Of a stretch of DNA of 64,000 nt, positions 16,499 to 27,550 are shown in pieces. A program made the translations under genes and the position numbers. The stretch is from Candidatus Latescibacterota bacterium (GTDB lineage Bacteria > Krumholzibacteriota > Krumholzibacteriia > LZORAL124-64-63), in assembly GCA_030658975.1 (NCBI GenBank), contig JAUSBL010000065.1:1-64000 (forward strand), read 5' to 3'. Numbering within the stretch: the stretch's first letter is position 1; every line of letters begins with the position of its first letter. The notes below the pieces were generated by a model, which was not told the origin of the DNA, searched no databases, and worked only from the letters and a program-made list of their open reading frames with translations.

Positions 16499-18133
16499 CT
16501 ACCGCGTCAGCACGACCTTCTGCGTGCGCGCGGCCTGCGACGTCTGCAGCTTGAAGAAATAGACACCGACCGGCGCGGGCGCGCCGCCGTCGCCGTGTCC
16601 GTCCCACTGCGCCAAGTGGTCGCCGCCGGACACGGCGCCGTCCACGAGCGTCCGCACGAGCCTGCCGCGCACGTCGTGCACGGTCAGGCGCACTTCCTGC
16701 GGCGCGGGCAGGCGGTATGCCAGCGCGGTGGCGCCGCGGGTCGGGTTCGGCGACGCCCCGCCCAGGACCACGTCCGCGACGCCGATCTGCGTGCGCCGGG
16801 CCGACACCGTACCGAGCACGGCGGCCTCGCCGCCTTCGTCCAGGACCAGCCGGTAGTGGTAGGTCAGGTCGATCTGCGTGTCCGCGTCCAGCACGAGCGC
16901 GCCGCGGTCCCCGGCGACCGGCGCGGCGCTCACGGCCGCCCACGGGCCGGCGGCGTCGGTCGCACGCTGGAGTGTGACGTCGAGATCCGCCCCGTCAAGC
17001 CACAGCTCCCAGCTCACCTCGATGCCGTCGTCGCGGCCCACGGCCGCGAAGTCCTGCAGCAGCACCGGCACCCCGTGGTTGGGGATCATGGCGTAGCCCC
17101 GGACGTTCCCGTCGTGCTCGCCCGTGCCGACGATGATCCCCTCGTCGCTGATCCCCTCGGCCGAGGACGACGTGTTGAACTCCAGGTCCCAGCCGGTGCC
17201 GTCGGGCAGCAGGTCGGCCAGCCGGTGCGTCGTCTCGCCGTCATAGAGGTAGGGGATGGCGTAGGCGCTGCTGGCGGTGCCGACGACCCAGCCGTCGGAG
17301 TTGGCGTCGCGCGCGCCGCCCTGCGAAGTACCCGCGGGCAGGGGTACGGGCTGGATGCCGTCGGCTGCGGTCCAGACGAAGGGGCTTCCCGCGCCCTGGT
17401 TGAGCATGGAACTGCCGACCACGTGACCGGCCTCACTGACGCCGAAGCAGAGGGCGCCGTTGCAGCCGTCCAGCGCGCCCACCTCGTTCGCGACGCCCGT
17501 GCCGGTGTCGTAGAGGAAGCCGACGTTGCGCGCCAGGTTGCCGGGATCGATGCCCGTGCCCACGGCCAGGCCGGCGTCGTTGATCCCATACAGCGTGTTG
17601 GAATAGCAGCCTTCCGGTGTGGTCGCGGTGACGATGGTGGCGCCGCCGGTCGTGAAGATCGCGGCGACCTGCATGCTGCCCCCGTCGACCGACCCGGCCA
17701 CCAGGCCGGCGTTGTTGATGGCCTCCGCGCGGCCGAGCGTCTCGCCGGCGGGCAGCGGCAGCTGCGCGACGGTCCCACCCTGCCAGATCAGCGGGAGCGG
17801 CCCGGCGCCCCAGCTCGTCGTGGTGCCGTTGCCCACCACCACGCCGGCGTCGTTGACACCGTTGCCCACGCTGTAGGGCCGGCCCGCCAGGTTCGGCAGC
17901 CCGACCAGCCCACCGGCATAGGACCACAGGAACGCCTGGTTGCCGCCCCCCACCGAGCGCCCGGTGGCCATCCCCCTGGGCGACGCCGCATTCCCCTGCA
18001 CCCACTGGTCCCCGGGCGCGACGACCCCCAGGTCGACGATGATGTAGTCGTGCGTAGCGGCCAATGCCGCCGCGCCGAACACCAGCATCGACGTGAGAAC
18101 GATGACGGCGTGGAACTTGCTCATGGCGGACAT
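16499..18133 (-). CDS. Exported HAF-repeat protein with CTD-type C-terminus
   Basis: A 544-residue protein with a signal peptide (FHAVIVLTSMLVFGAAALA) and a chain of imperfect repeats of the HAF/propeller type. Successive copies read VNDAGVVVGNG, INNAGLVAGS, INDAGLAVGTG, VSEAGHVVGS, ANSDGWVVGTA and ISDEGIIVGTG. After about residue 380 comes an Ig-like region and then a C-terminal domain beginning GGASPNPTRGATALAYRLP. It ends VGVYFFKLQTSQAARTQKVVLTR, related to the end of the convergent neighbour. The ATG at 18133 has GGAGG 5 bases before it. The protein is predicted to be secreted or surface-bound; its ligand is unknown. Confidence 0.8.
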   Translation of the reverse strand: MSAMSKFHAVIVLTSMLVFGAAALAATHDYIIVDLGVVAPGDQWVQGNAASPRGMATGRSVGGGNQAFLWSYAGGLVGLPNLAGRPYSVGNGVNDAGVVVGNGTTTSWGAGPLPLIWQGGTVAQLPLPAGETLGRAEAINNAGLVAGSVDGGSMQVAAIFTTGGATIVTATTPEGCYSNTLYGINDAGLAVGTGIDPGNLARNVGFLYDTGTGVANEVGALDGCNGALCFGVSEAGHVVGSSMLNQGAGSPFVWTAADGIQPVPLPAGTSQGGARDANSDGWVVGTASSAYAIPYLYDGETTHRLADLLPDGTGWDLEFNTSSSAEGISDEGIIVGTGEHDGNVRGYAMIPNHGVPVLLQDFAAVGRDDGIEVSWELWLDGADLDVTLQRATDAAGPWAAVSAAPVAGDRGALVLDADTQIDLTYHYRLVLDEGGEAAVLGTVSARRTQIGVADVVLGGASPNPTRGATALAYRLPAPQEVRLTVHDVRGRLVRTLVDGAVSGGDHLAQWDGHGDGGAPAPVGVYFFKLQTSQAARTQKVVLTR

Positions 18134-18257
18134 GGCGACCTCCGATCGTCTGCGGACACGACACCCCGTTCAGTGCCCCGCGATCTTACACCATCAGCCG
18201 CCCCAGCAGGTCGGTTCTGACTGGAACGAGTTGAACCAAGGCTGGAGGCGAGGTGAA

Positions 18258-19331
18258 TCAGCGGAGCAGGTCGATCTCTTCGATCAGCACGCGCTCGAGG
18301 TCCGCCTTCTCGATGTTGCGGTGCAACACCCCCTTGCGGTAGATCGCGACCTTGGTCTTCCCCGCCGCGATTCCCAGGTCGGCCGCCTTGGCCTCCCCGG
18401 GCCCGTTGACGATGCAGCCCATCACCGCGATGACGCGGTCCGGCGGCAGGTCCTTGGCCAGCTCCTCGACGCGGCGCGCCAGCGCCACGACGTCGACCTC
18501 GACGCGGCCGCAGGTCGGGCAGGCCACCACGCGGGCGAAGCCCTCGCGCAGGCCCAGGGCCTGCAGCATGTGGAAGGCGGCGGTCACCTCCTCCACCGGG
18601 TCGGCCGCCAGCGAGATGCGCACCGTGTCGCCGATCCCCTCGGACAACAGCACGCTCATCGCCGCGACCGAGCGCGAGATGCCGGCCTGCAGCGTGCCGG
18701 CCTCGGTCACGCCCAGGTGCAGGGGCACGTCGCTCTGGCGCGAGAAGCGCCGGCAGGCCTCGATCACTTCGCGCGGCTCGCTGCTCTTGAGCGAGACGAT
18801 GACGTTCGTGAAGCCGACGGCCGCGAGCACCTCCAGCTCGTCCAGCGCCGACTGCACCATGGCGCCGGCGGGATCGCCGGCGGCCATCTCCTCGTAGCGG
18901 CGGTGCAGGCTGCCCTTGTTGACGCCGATGCGGATGGGGATGCCGCGGTCCTGCGCCGCGCGCGCCACCTCGCGCACCTTGTCGGACGAGCCGATGTTGC
19001 CGGGGTTGATGCGCAGCTTGGCGACCCCGGCCGCGATCGCCTTGAGCGCGAGTTCGTGCTGGAAGTGGATGTCGGCGACCAGCGGCACCGTCGAACTTCG
19101 CACCAGGCGCGGGAGCGACTCCGCCGCGGCGTCGTCGTTCACCGTCACGCGCACGATCTCCGCGCCGGCGGTGGCCAGCTCGAGGATCTGCTGCAGGGTG
19201 GCGTCGTAGTCGCCGGTCCTGGTGGTCGTCATCGACTGCACGCGGACCGGCTCGCCGCCGCCGACGCCGATCGCGCCGACCATCACGCGCCGCGTGGCGC
19301 GGCGCGGGGCGTTCGTGGGATATTCGCTCAT
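18258..19331 (-). CDS. ispG: (E)-4-hydroxy-3-methylbut-2-enyl-diphosphate synthase (flavodoxin/ferredoxin)
   Basis: IspG is the 4Fe-4S enzyme of the MEP isoprenoid pathway that reduces MEcPP to HMBPP. The 357-residue protein contains VRVQSMTTTRTGDYDATLQQI, PLVADIHFQHELALKA, KLRINPGNIGSSDKVREV and the cluster-binding cysteines in ACPTCGRVEVDV plus VMGCIVNGPGEAKAAD. The frame in the track extends far upstream into selB, but the ATG at 19331 (MSEYPTNAPRR) is the real start. Its ATGA overlaps the selB stop, so it is translationally coupled. Length fits the bacterial single-domain type. Confidence 0.95.
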   Translation of the reverse strand: MSEYPTNAPRRATRRVMVGAIGVGGGEPVRVQSMTTTRTGDYDATLQQILELATAGAEIVRVTVNDDAAAESLPRLVRSSTVPLVADIHFQHELALKAIAAGVAKLRINPGNIGSSDKVREVARAAQDRGIPIRIGVNKGSLHRRYEEMAAGDPAGAMVQSALDELEVLAAVGFTNVIVSLKSSEPREVIEACRRFSRQSDVPLHLGVTEAGTLQAGISRSVAAMSVLLSEGIGDTVRISLAADPVEEVTAAFHMLQALGLREGFARVVACPTCGRVEVDVVALARRVEELAKDLPPDRVIAVMGCIVNGPGEAKAADLGIAAGKTKVAIYRKGVLHRNIEKADLERVLIEEIDLLR

Positions 19332-21223
19332 GCTTCCTTCTTCAGGGCCGGGCCGATGGTGCGCAGGTCGCCCACGCGGCGCGTGAGGCCCGCGGCGTCG
19401 AGGTGCTCGAGCAGCGGGATGCCCAGCTTGCGGCTCAGGCCGGTCAGCTCGCGGAACGCGGCGAAGTTCAGGCTGCCCTCGGCGGCGAAGTGCGCGCGCA
19501 GGCGCGGCAGCAGCTCCGCCAGGGCGGCGGCGTGCACAGGATAGTCGTCGGCCACCATCACGGCACGCCCCCGCGCCGCGAGGTAGCGCAGGTGCTCCTC
19601 GAGATCGTGGCCGGCGAGCAGGCCGGCGGGCAGGTCCGCGCCTACGGCGGCCGCGCCCGGCCAGTCCAGGCCGCAGGCCCGCAGGCGGGCCTCCACGGCG
19701 TCGACGGCCCGCTGCAGCCCGTCCGGCAGCACTTCGGACTGCGCCGGTCCGATGCGGTCGCCGGCGGCGCTCCAGCCGCGGGCGGCGGCCAGGGCCTCGA
19801 TCAGCGCGTTCCACTCCGCGGCGGAGCCTGCGAAGCGCGCCTTGCGGCGCGCTTCTTCCTTGCCCACGCCACCGCGCAGGGGGTTGTGCCGCCAGGCCTC
19901 CTCTGCCAGGGCCGCCACGCGGTCGGCGATCTCGTCGATCAGGGCGCGGTCGTAGAGCCGCTTGCCCAGCGGCTGCGCCGCGGAATCGGCGGCGAAGGCC
20001 GCGTGCTCCGCCGCCGCGAGGCCGGCGGTGCCGGCTTCGCGCAGTTTCTGGCGGAACAGTTCGGCCGGGTCGCCCTGCTCCAGGATCGCGAGCTCGGCCA
20101 GGGACTTCCCGTCGAAGCGGCGGCGGCGGGGCGGGTCGCAGTGCAGGACGCGTCCGCCGGCCATGGTGTCCAGCGGCGAATAGAAGCGCAACACCAGACG
20201 GTCGCCGCGGCGTGCGACGAGCGGGGCTTCCAGCTGGAGCTGGACCAGGCCGCTCGTGCAGCCGGACTCGTGGGACAGCAGATCCACGTCGAGCAGCGTC
20301 GCGCGGGCCAGCACTTCGCGGCCGGCGTGGTGGACGTGCAGCCGCTGGCGGTTCTTCAGCTCGCCGTCGAAGTGCGCCACCAGGTCGACGCGCGCGTCCA
20401 GCCGCAGCGTGGTGGCGCAGGCGCCGGGCGCGACCACCTGGAAACCGCGCTCCACCTCGTCCTTCTTGATGCCGTGCAGCGCGAGGGCCAGCCGCTGGCC
20501 CGAGCCGCCGCGCGGCACCGCGCGGCCGTGGGCCTGCACGTCGCGCACGCGCACCTTGGCGCCGGCGGGCGCGAGCTCCAGCACGTCGCCCACGGCGGTC
20601 TCTCCGCTCCAGCAGGTGCCCGTCACGACGACCCCCGCGCCGGGCATGGTGAAGACGCGGTCCACGGGCAGCCGGAAGGGACCCTCGCCGCCCCGGCCGG
20701 GCAGCGCGGCCGCCTCGGCGGCGAGCGCGGCGCGCAGGTCGTCCAGGCCCTCGCCGGTGCGCGCCGAAACCAGGGCCGCGGGCCGATCCTCCAGGAACGT
20801 GCCGCGTGCGAGGTCGCGCACCTCCTCGAGCGCGACCTCGGCGAGGTCGCGGTCGACCAGATCGAGCTTGGTGATCACGATGACGCCGCCGCGCACCCCG
20901 AGCGCGGCCAGGATCTCCAGGTGCTCCACGGTCTGGGGCATGACCCCCTCGTCCGCGGCCACCACCAGCAGCGCGAGGTCGACGCCGCCGGCGCCGGCGA
21001 CCATCTGCCGCACGAAGCGCTCGTGGCCGGGCACGTCGACGATGCCCAGGAAGGTGCCGTCGGCGAGGGTCAGCTCGGCGAAGCCCAGCTCGATGCTGAT
21101 GCCGCGCTCCTGCTCCTCCTTGAGCCGGTCCGTCTCGATGCCGGTCAGCGCCTTGATCAGCGCCGATTTGCCGTGGTCGACGTGGCCGGCGGTGCCCAGG
21201 ATGAAGCGGCGTTCCAAGCTCAA
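19328..21223 (-). CDS. selB: Selenocysteine-specific translation elongation factor SelB
   Basis: SelB is the EF-Tu-like GTPase that delivers Sec-tRNA(Sec) to UGA codons by binding the SECIS hairpin. The 631-residue protein has G1 GTAGHVDHGKS at residues 10-20, G3 DVPGHERFVRQM, a G4-like ITKLDLVDR, EF-Tu-like domains 2 and 3, a fourth domain and C-terminal winged helices (FAAEGSLNFAAFRELTGLSRKLGIPLLEHLDAAGLTRRVGD). The start is a TTG at 21223 whose TTGA overlaps the murA stop, with GGGAGG 4 bases upstream; a second TTG at 21217 is possible. The track line to 22288 runs out of frame through murA. No selA, selC or selenoprotein is seen in this window. Confidence 0.93.
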   Translation of the reverse strand: MSLERRFILGTAGHVDHGKSALIKALTGIETDRLKEEQERGISIELGFAELTLADGTFLGIVDVPGHERFVRQMVAGAGGVDLALLVVAADEGVMPQTVEHLEILAALGVRGGVIVITKLDLVDRDLAEVALEEVRDLARGTFLEDRPAALVSARTGEGLDDLRAALAAEAAALPGRGGEGPFRLPVDRVFTMPGAGVVVTGTCWSGETAVGDVLELAPAGAKVRVRDVQAHGRAVPRGGSGQRLALALHGIKKDEVERGFQVVAPGACATTLRLDARVDLVAHFDGELKNRQRLHVHHAGREVLARATLLDVDLLSHESGCTSGLVQLQLEAPLVARRGDRLVLRFYSPLDTMAGGRVLHCDPPRRRRFDGKSLAELAILEQGDPAELFRQKLREAGTAGLAAAEHAAFAADSAAQPLGKRLYDRALIDEIADRVAALAEEAWRHNPLRGGVGKEEARRKARFAGSAAEWNALIEALAAARGWSAAGDRIGPAQSEVLPDGLQRAVDAVEARLRACGLDWPGAAAVGADLPAGLLAGHDLEEHLRYLAARGRAVMVADDYPVHAAALAELLPRLRAHFAAEGSLNFAAFRELTGLSRKLGIPLLEHLDAAGLTRRVGDLRTIGPALKKEA

Positions 21224-22476
21224 GCGTCCTCCCGCCGGATCTTCCCGCCCAGCGCCGCGAACTTCGTCTCGATCCGCTCGTAGCCGCGGTCGATGTGGTA
21301 GATGCGGTCCACGGTGGTGGTCCCGGCGGCGGCCAGGCCCGCCATGATCAGCGCCGCCGAGGCGCGCAGGTCGGTGGCCATCACCGGCGCCCCCGACAGT
21401 CCGGGCACGCCGAAGATCGTGGCCGTGGCGCCGTCGAGCCGGATGTCGGCGCCCAGGCGCCGCAGCTCGGCGGTGTGGGTGTAGCGGTCCGGATAGATCG
21501 TCTCGCTGATGTGGCTGGTGCCGTCGGCGCGCGTCAGCACCGCCATGAACTGCGCCTGCATGTCGGTCGGAAAGCCGGGGAAGGGGCGCGTGACGATCTC
21601 CACCGGCCGCGGCCGCCCGGGCGCCGCGACACGCACGGAATCCGCCGTCTCCTCCACCTTGCAACCGAGGCTGCGCAGCACCGCCATCGGCTCGCCCAGG
21701 TGGTCGGGACGGCAGTCCAGCACCGAGACCTCGCCCCCGGTCATCGCGGCCGCGGCCAGGAACGTGCCCGCCTCGATGCGGTCGGGGATCACGCGGCAGC
21801 GCAGCGGGTCGAGCGCGGACACGCCGTGGACCGTGAGGGTGGTGGTGCCGCCGCCCTCGATGCGCGCGCCGGCCCCGATCAGGGCGTCGACGAGCTGCGT
21901 GACCTCGGGCTCCACCGCGCAGTTGGCCAGCACGCTCTCGCCCTCGGCCAGCACCGCCGCCATCAGCACGTTGCAGGTGGCGCCCACGCTGCTGGGCTCG
22001 AAGCGGAAGGTGCCGCCGCGCAGGCCGCGGGGCGCGCGGGCGTTGATGTAGCCGCCCTCGAGATCGGTCTCGGCGCCCAGCGCGCGCAGGCCCTCCAGAT
22101 GCAGGTTGACCGGCCGCGGGCCCCACGCGCAGCCGCCCGGCAGCGAGACCCGCGCCTCGCCCCGGAACGCGCACAGCGGCCCGAGCACGTACACGCTCGC
22201 GCGCATGGTCTTGACCAGATCGTACGGGGCCTCGATGCCGGCAGCGGCGGTGGTGTCCAGGCGCAGCACGCCGTCGGCCAGGTCGCACTTCGCGCCCAGG
22301 ATCGTCAGCAGGCGCATGAAGGTGCGCACGTCGCGCAGGTCCGGCACGTTGCGGATGACCGACTCGCCGCGGGTCAGCAGCGCGGCGGCCATCAGCGGCA
22401 GCACGGCGTTCTTGGCGCCGCTGCAGCGCACCTCGCCCGACAGGCGGACGGGGCCCTCGATCACGAAGCGGTCCAT
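21220..22476 (-). CDS. murA: UDP-N-acetylglucosamine 1-carboxyvinyltransferase
   Basis: MurA transfers enolpyruvate from PEP to UDP-GlcNAc, the first committed step of peptidoglycan synthesis. The 418-residue protein has the expected length. It shows [17 protein letters not shown] at residues 19-35, [16 protein letters not shown], and the active-site loop [16 protein letters not shown]. The catalytic cysteine that fosfomycin attacks is therefore present. [28 protein letters not shown] is the conserved later block. It follows prmC by 49 bases and overlaps selB by 4 bases. Confidence 0.96.
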   Translation of the reverse strand: MDRFVIEGPVRLSGEVRCSGAKNAVLPLMAAALLTRGESVIRNVPDLRDVRTFMRLLTILGAKCDLADGVLRLDTTAAAGIEAPYDLVKTMRASVYVLGPLCAFRGEARVSLPGGCAWGPRPVNLHLEGLRALGAETDLEGGYINARAPRGLRGGTFRFEPSSVGATCNVLMAAVLAEGESVLANCAVEPEVTQLVDALIGAGARIEGGGTTTLTVHGVSALDPLRCRVIPDRIEAGTFLAAAAMTGGEVSVLDCRPDHLGEPMAVLRSLGCKVEETADSVRVAAPGRPRPVEIVTRPFPGFPTDMQAQFMAVLTRADGTSHISETIYPDRYTHTAELRRLGADIRLDGATATIFGVPGLSGAPVMATDLRASAALIMAGLAAAGTTTVDRIYHIDRGYERIETKFAALGGKIRREDA

Positions 22477-22525
22477 GTCGCGCTCCTAGCGCCGCGGGCC
22501 GCGCCCGCGGCTGGTTCCGTCGCCG

Positions 22526-23404
22526 CTACAGCCGGCCGGTCACGACCCGGTCGCGGTCGCAGTAATCCTTCTTCACCGTCAGGGACGAGAATCCGGCGTC
22601 CTTCAGCAGTCCGGTCACATCCAACGCCTGATCCTCGCCGATTTCAAGCGCGATCCACCCGCCCGGCATCAGCCACGCCGGCGCCTCCCGCGCGATCGCG
22701 CGGTAGGCGTCCAGCCCGTCGGGTCCGCCGTCGAGCGCCGCGCGCGGATCGTGCTCGGCAACCTCGCGCTGCAGGCCGGGCAGGTCGCCGGTGCGCACGT
22801 AGGGCGGGTTGCTGGCCAGCAGGTGGGCGTGCCCGCGCAACGTGGGGGGGAAGGGCTCGCACCAGGAGCCCTCGTGCACCTCGACCCGCGCGGCCACGCC
22901 CAGCCAGCGCGCGTTGGCGCGGGCCAGGGCCGCCGCCAGCGGATCGATTTCCGAGGCGTGGACGCGCAGCCGCGGGATCTCCGCCGCCAGCGAGCACGCC
23001 ACCGCGCCGGTGCCGCAGCCGATCTCCAGCGCCAGGGGCGCCAGCCAACTGCTCGTGCCTCCGGTCAGCAGCCGCACGGCGGCCTCGACGAGCCGCTCGG
23101 TCTCGGGCCGGGGGATGAACACGCCCCGCTCCACCTGGAAGACGCGGCCGTAGAACTCGGTCTCCCCCAGCAGCGTCTGCAGCGGCACGCCGGCGGCGCG
23201 CTGCCGCACCAGCTCGCGGTAGCGGTCGATCTCCTCGGGAGCCAGGGGGCGGTCGTGGTTGAGGTAGAGGTCGATGCGCGCGAGGCCCAGCACGTGGCCC
23301 AGCAGGCGCTCGGCGTTCAGGCGCGCCGAGTCGACGCCTCGCTTCTCGAAGTAGGCGGCGGTCGCCTGGATGAGCTCGCGCACGCTCTTGAGGGCCTCGG
23401 CCAC
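22526..23404 (-). CDS. prmC: Peptide chain release factor N5-glutamine methyltransferase
   Basis: PrmC methylates the glutamine of the GGQ motif in RF1 and RF2. The 292-residue protein has an N-terminal helical domain (LNAERLLGHVLGLARIDLYL) and a SAM-binding domain with LEIGCGTGAVACSLAAEIP. The catalytic LLASNPPYVRTGDL holds the glutamine-binding NPPY. It lies 46 bases after prfA, its substrate gene, in the widespread prfA-prmC order. The ATG at 23404 begins MAEALKSVRELI. Confidence 0.95.
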   Translation of the reverse strand: MAEALKSVRELIQATAAYFEKRGVDSARLNAERLLGHVLGLARIDLYLNHDRPLAPEEIDRYRELVRQRAAGVPLQTLLGETEFYGRVFQVERGVFIPRPETERLVEAAVRLLTGGTSSWLAPLALEIGCGTGAVACSLAAEIPRLRVHASEIDPLAAALARANARWLGVAARVEVHEGSWCEPFPPTLRGHAHLLASNPPYVRTGDLPGLQREVAEHDPRAALDGGPDGLDAYRAIAREAPAWLMPGGWIALEIGEDQALDVTGLLKDAGFSSLTVKKDYCDRDRVVTGRL

Positions 23405-23450
23405 GCTCGTCTCCGGGTTCGGGGGGCGCCGGTCGCCGCGCCGGCCGCGG

Positions 23451-24530
<1,080 letters not shown>

Positions 24531-24531
24531 G

Positions 24532-25515
24532 TCACGCCTCCGCCGGGACGCCCGCCGGCACGTCGTAGGTCCGCGTCACGAAGCCTTCGGGCTCGGGCTC
24601 GAGCACCGCCCGCAGGGCGGCCAGGCCCACCTCGAGCTGGGAGTCGTCGGGGCGGCTGGTGGTGATCTTCTGCAGCATCAGGCCCGGCCAGATCAGGGGC
24701 CGCACGAACCAGGCGTTGCGGAAGCGTCCCGAGAGCTTGATCGCCTCGTAGGCCAGACCGCCGATGACCGGCACGAAGGCTAGGCGCAGCAGCCGCTGGC
24801 CCACGTCGTCGGGGCGGCCCAGGAAGCTGAACACGACCACCGAGATCAGCATCACGAAGAACAGGAAGCTGGTGCCGCAGCGCGGGTGCAGCGTCGTGAA
24901 GGGGCGCGTCTGGTCGACCGTGAGGTCGCGGTGCGCCTCGAAGGCGTGGATCGACATGTGCTCGGCGCCGTGGTACTCGAAGACGCGCGCCATGTCCTTC
25001 ATCCGCGAGATGAGCAGCAGGTAGGCCACGAACATCACGATGCGGATCACGCCGTCGATCAGGTTGAAGCCGACGCCGTGGCGCACGCCGGTCAGGTCGG
25101 TCAGCACCAGCGGCAGGTAGAAGAACAGGCCCAGGCTCAGGACGAAGGCCACGGCGATCGTGCCCCACATCATGGCCGTGTCCTTGAAGCCCTTCTTCGT
25201 CTCGACGCGCTCCTCGGTCATGGCCTGGTCGGCCGAGAACATCAGCGCGCCGATGCCCAGCCCCATCGACTCGATGAGGTGGATGCCGCCGCGCAGGATC
25301 GGGACATTCAGGAAGCGCCAGCGCCGGAACACGCTGCGGAAGGGCTGCTTGCGCACGACGATCCTGCCGTCGGGCGTGCGCACGGCCGTGGCGATGGCCG
25401 TCGGCGAGCGCATCATCACGCCTTCGATCACGGCCTGGCCGCCGACGGCCAGGTCCATCTCGCGCGGGTCGCAAACGCGGGGCGCCTCGCCCACGGCGGC
25501 CGGTTGTCCGTTCAT
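24532..25515 (-). CDS. DUF1385 (YqhQ-like) membrane protein
   Basis: A 327-residue membrane protein of the DUF1385 family. Signature blocks are [24 protein letters not shown] near the N-terminus, [16 protein letters not shown] in the middle and [20 protein letters not shown]. Several transmembrane segments are visible (for example [21 protein letters not shown] and [16 protein letters not shown]). The ATG at 25515 has AGGA upstream; the track start at 25533 has none. The conserved His/Glu/Cys residues suggest metal binding, but function is not known. It sits in the common rpmE-DUF1385-prfA-prmC context. Confidence 0.88.
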   Translation of the reverse strand: MNGQPAAVGEAPRVCDPREMDLAVGGQAVIEGVMMRSPTAIATAVRTPDGRIVVRKQPFRSVFRRWRFLNVPILRGGIHLIESMGLGIGALMFSADQAMTEERVETKKGFKDTAMMWGTIAVAFVLSLGLFFYLPLVLTDLTGVRHGVGFNLIDGVIRIVMFVAYLLLISRMKDMARVFEYHGAEHMSIHAFEAHRDLTVDQTRPFTTLHPRCGTSFLFFVMLISVVVFSFLGRPDDVGQRLLRLAFVPVIGGLAYEAIKLSGRFRNAWFVRPLIWPGLMLQKITTSRPDDSQLEVGLAALRAVLEPEPEGFVTRTYDVPAGVPAEA

Positions 25516-25547
25516 CTTGCTGTATCCTCGCATGGTTGCCGGTGTCC

Positions 25548-25658
25548 GCCCCGCCCTCCAGGCGGGGCTCGCCCCCCGTCGGGGGCCCCCACAAAGAACG
25601 AGGGTGCCGGCCCGTTCGCCAGCACCCTCGCGGAATCCTCCCGGGCGTTCGCCCCGGG
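25548..25658. repeat. Run of four tandem hairpins after rpmE, including a terminator
   Basis: The 192-base gap between rpmE and the DUF1385 gene is filled with consecutive hairpins. GCCCCGCC/GGCGGGGC (25548-25568, loop CTCCA) is first, then GCCCCC/GGGGGC (25571-25586). CGAGGGTGC/GCACCCTCG (25599-25630) is next, followed by CCCGGG/CCCGGG (25640-25658). On the minus strand the third hairpin is followed by TTCTTTG and looks like the intrinsic terminator or attenuator of rpmE. The last two hairpins on that strand (25548-25586) would lie in the leader of the DUF1385-prfA transcript. Confidence 0.6.
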
Positions 25659-25707
25659 TCCCGTCTCTCCGGGCGTCCGGCGCGGCGGCTGGTGCCGCTG
25701 CGCGCCG

Positions 25708-25926
25708 CTAGTTCTGCTTGTCGCCGTAGACGCCCTGGTACCGCTTCTTGAAGCGCTCGATGCGTCCGGCGGTGTCGACGATCTTCTGCTGGCCGGTGAA
25801 GAACGGGTGGCAGTTGGAGCAGATCTCCACGTTGATCTTCGGCAACGTCGAGCGGGTATGGACCACGTTGCCGCACAGGCAACTGACCTCGCACTCGATG
25901 TACTTGGGATGGATGTCCTTCTTCAT
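25708..25926 (-). CDS. rpmE: 50S ribosomal protein L31 (zinc-binding type)
   Basis: A 72-residue protein of the C+ (zinc-binding) L31 type. [27 protein letters not shown] carries the first cysteines, and [30 protein letters not shown] the second pair and the family core. The track starts at a GTG at 25935. The ATG at 25926, with AAGGTGAG just upstream, gives the standard MKKDIHP start. The zinc form is replaced by a cysteine-free form under zinc starvation in some bacteria; no such paralogue is in the window. Confidence 0.96.
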   Translation of the reverse strand: MKKDIHPKYIECEVSCLCGNVVHTRSTLPKINVEICSNCHPFFTGQQKIVDTAGRIERFKKRYQGVYGDKQN

Positions 25927-26082
25927 GGCTCTCACCTTCGCAACCGTTAGTTTCGGCCCCGGGAAGCCCCATAATTAACTCCGGGATCCCGAAAGGGCAA
26001 ATTTTTTGTCCGGCATCGGCACCGGGCGGACAACCGGGCGGCGGCGGCCGGCTTCAGGAGCAACACGCTGCCGACAAACGCG

Positions 26083-27330
<1,248 letters not shown>

Positions 27331-27515
27331 TTCGCTCCCGTGGCCGTGGCCGGCCGGGCCTGGGTCGGTGGGTGATCTTCCCCGTGGAGGTTCTATCGGC
27401 AAGGCCGCGCGGGGCGCACTCGCGGCATATCGGACGGGTTGTTGCCGGGTCTGGATTTCGCGTGCGGGTTCCGGAGTGGCCACCACGATACAGCAAGTGG
27501 CGTGCCTTGTCCAGA

Positions 27516-27536
27516 CCGGGGCCGCCTCGGCCCCGG
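27516..27536. terminator. GC-rich hairpin after the TPR lipoprotein gene
   Basis: CCGGGGCCG and CGGCCCCGG form a perfect 9-bp stem with a 3-base loop. It lies 15 bases past the stop of the minus-strand TPR lipoprotein gene and upstream of rho. There is no T-tract after it on the minus strand, so termination may need Rho. It may instead be a 3'-end stabiliser. Confidence 0.4.
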
Positions 27537-27550
27537 CCGCGCACCGGAGG

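Noticed and set aside
16409-16506. CGCGGTAG/CTACCGCG pair as outer arms of a third nested palindrome
   Set aside because: The pair is the coding end of two related C-terminal domains in convergent genes and is explained by that; only the inner terminator is kept.
19328-21223. Selenoprotein genes with in-frame TGA near selB
   Set aside because: All neighbouring genes are complete without in-frame TGA codons, so no selenoprotein is claimed in this window.
19328-22288. Single 986-aa minus-strand frame
   Set aside because: Only the part from 21223 down is SelB; the rest is an out-of-frame reading of murA.
26006-26033. TTGTCCG/CGGACAA hairpin past the rho gene as a terminator
   Set aside because: On the rho strand it is followed by A residues, not T, so it does not make an intrinsic terminator.
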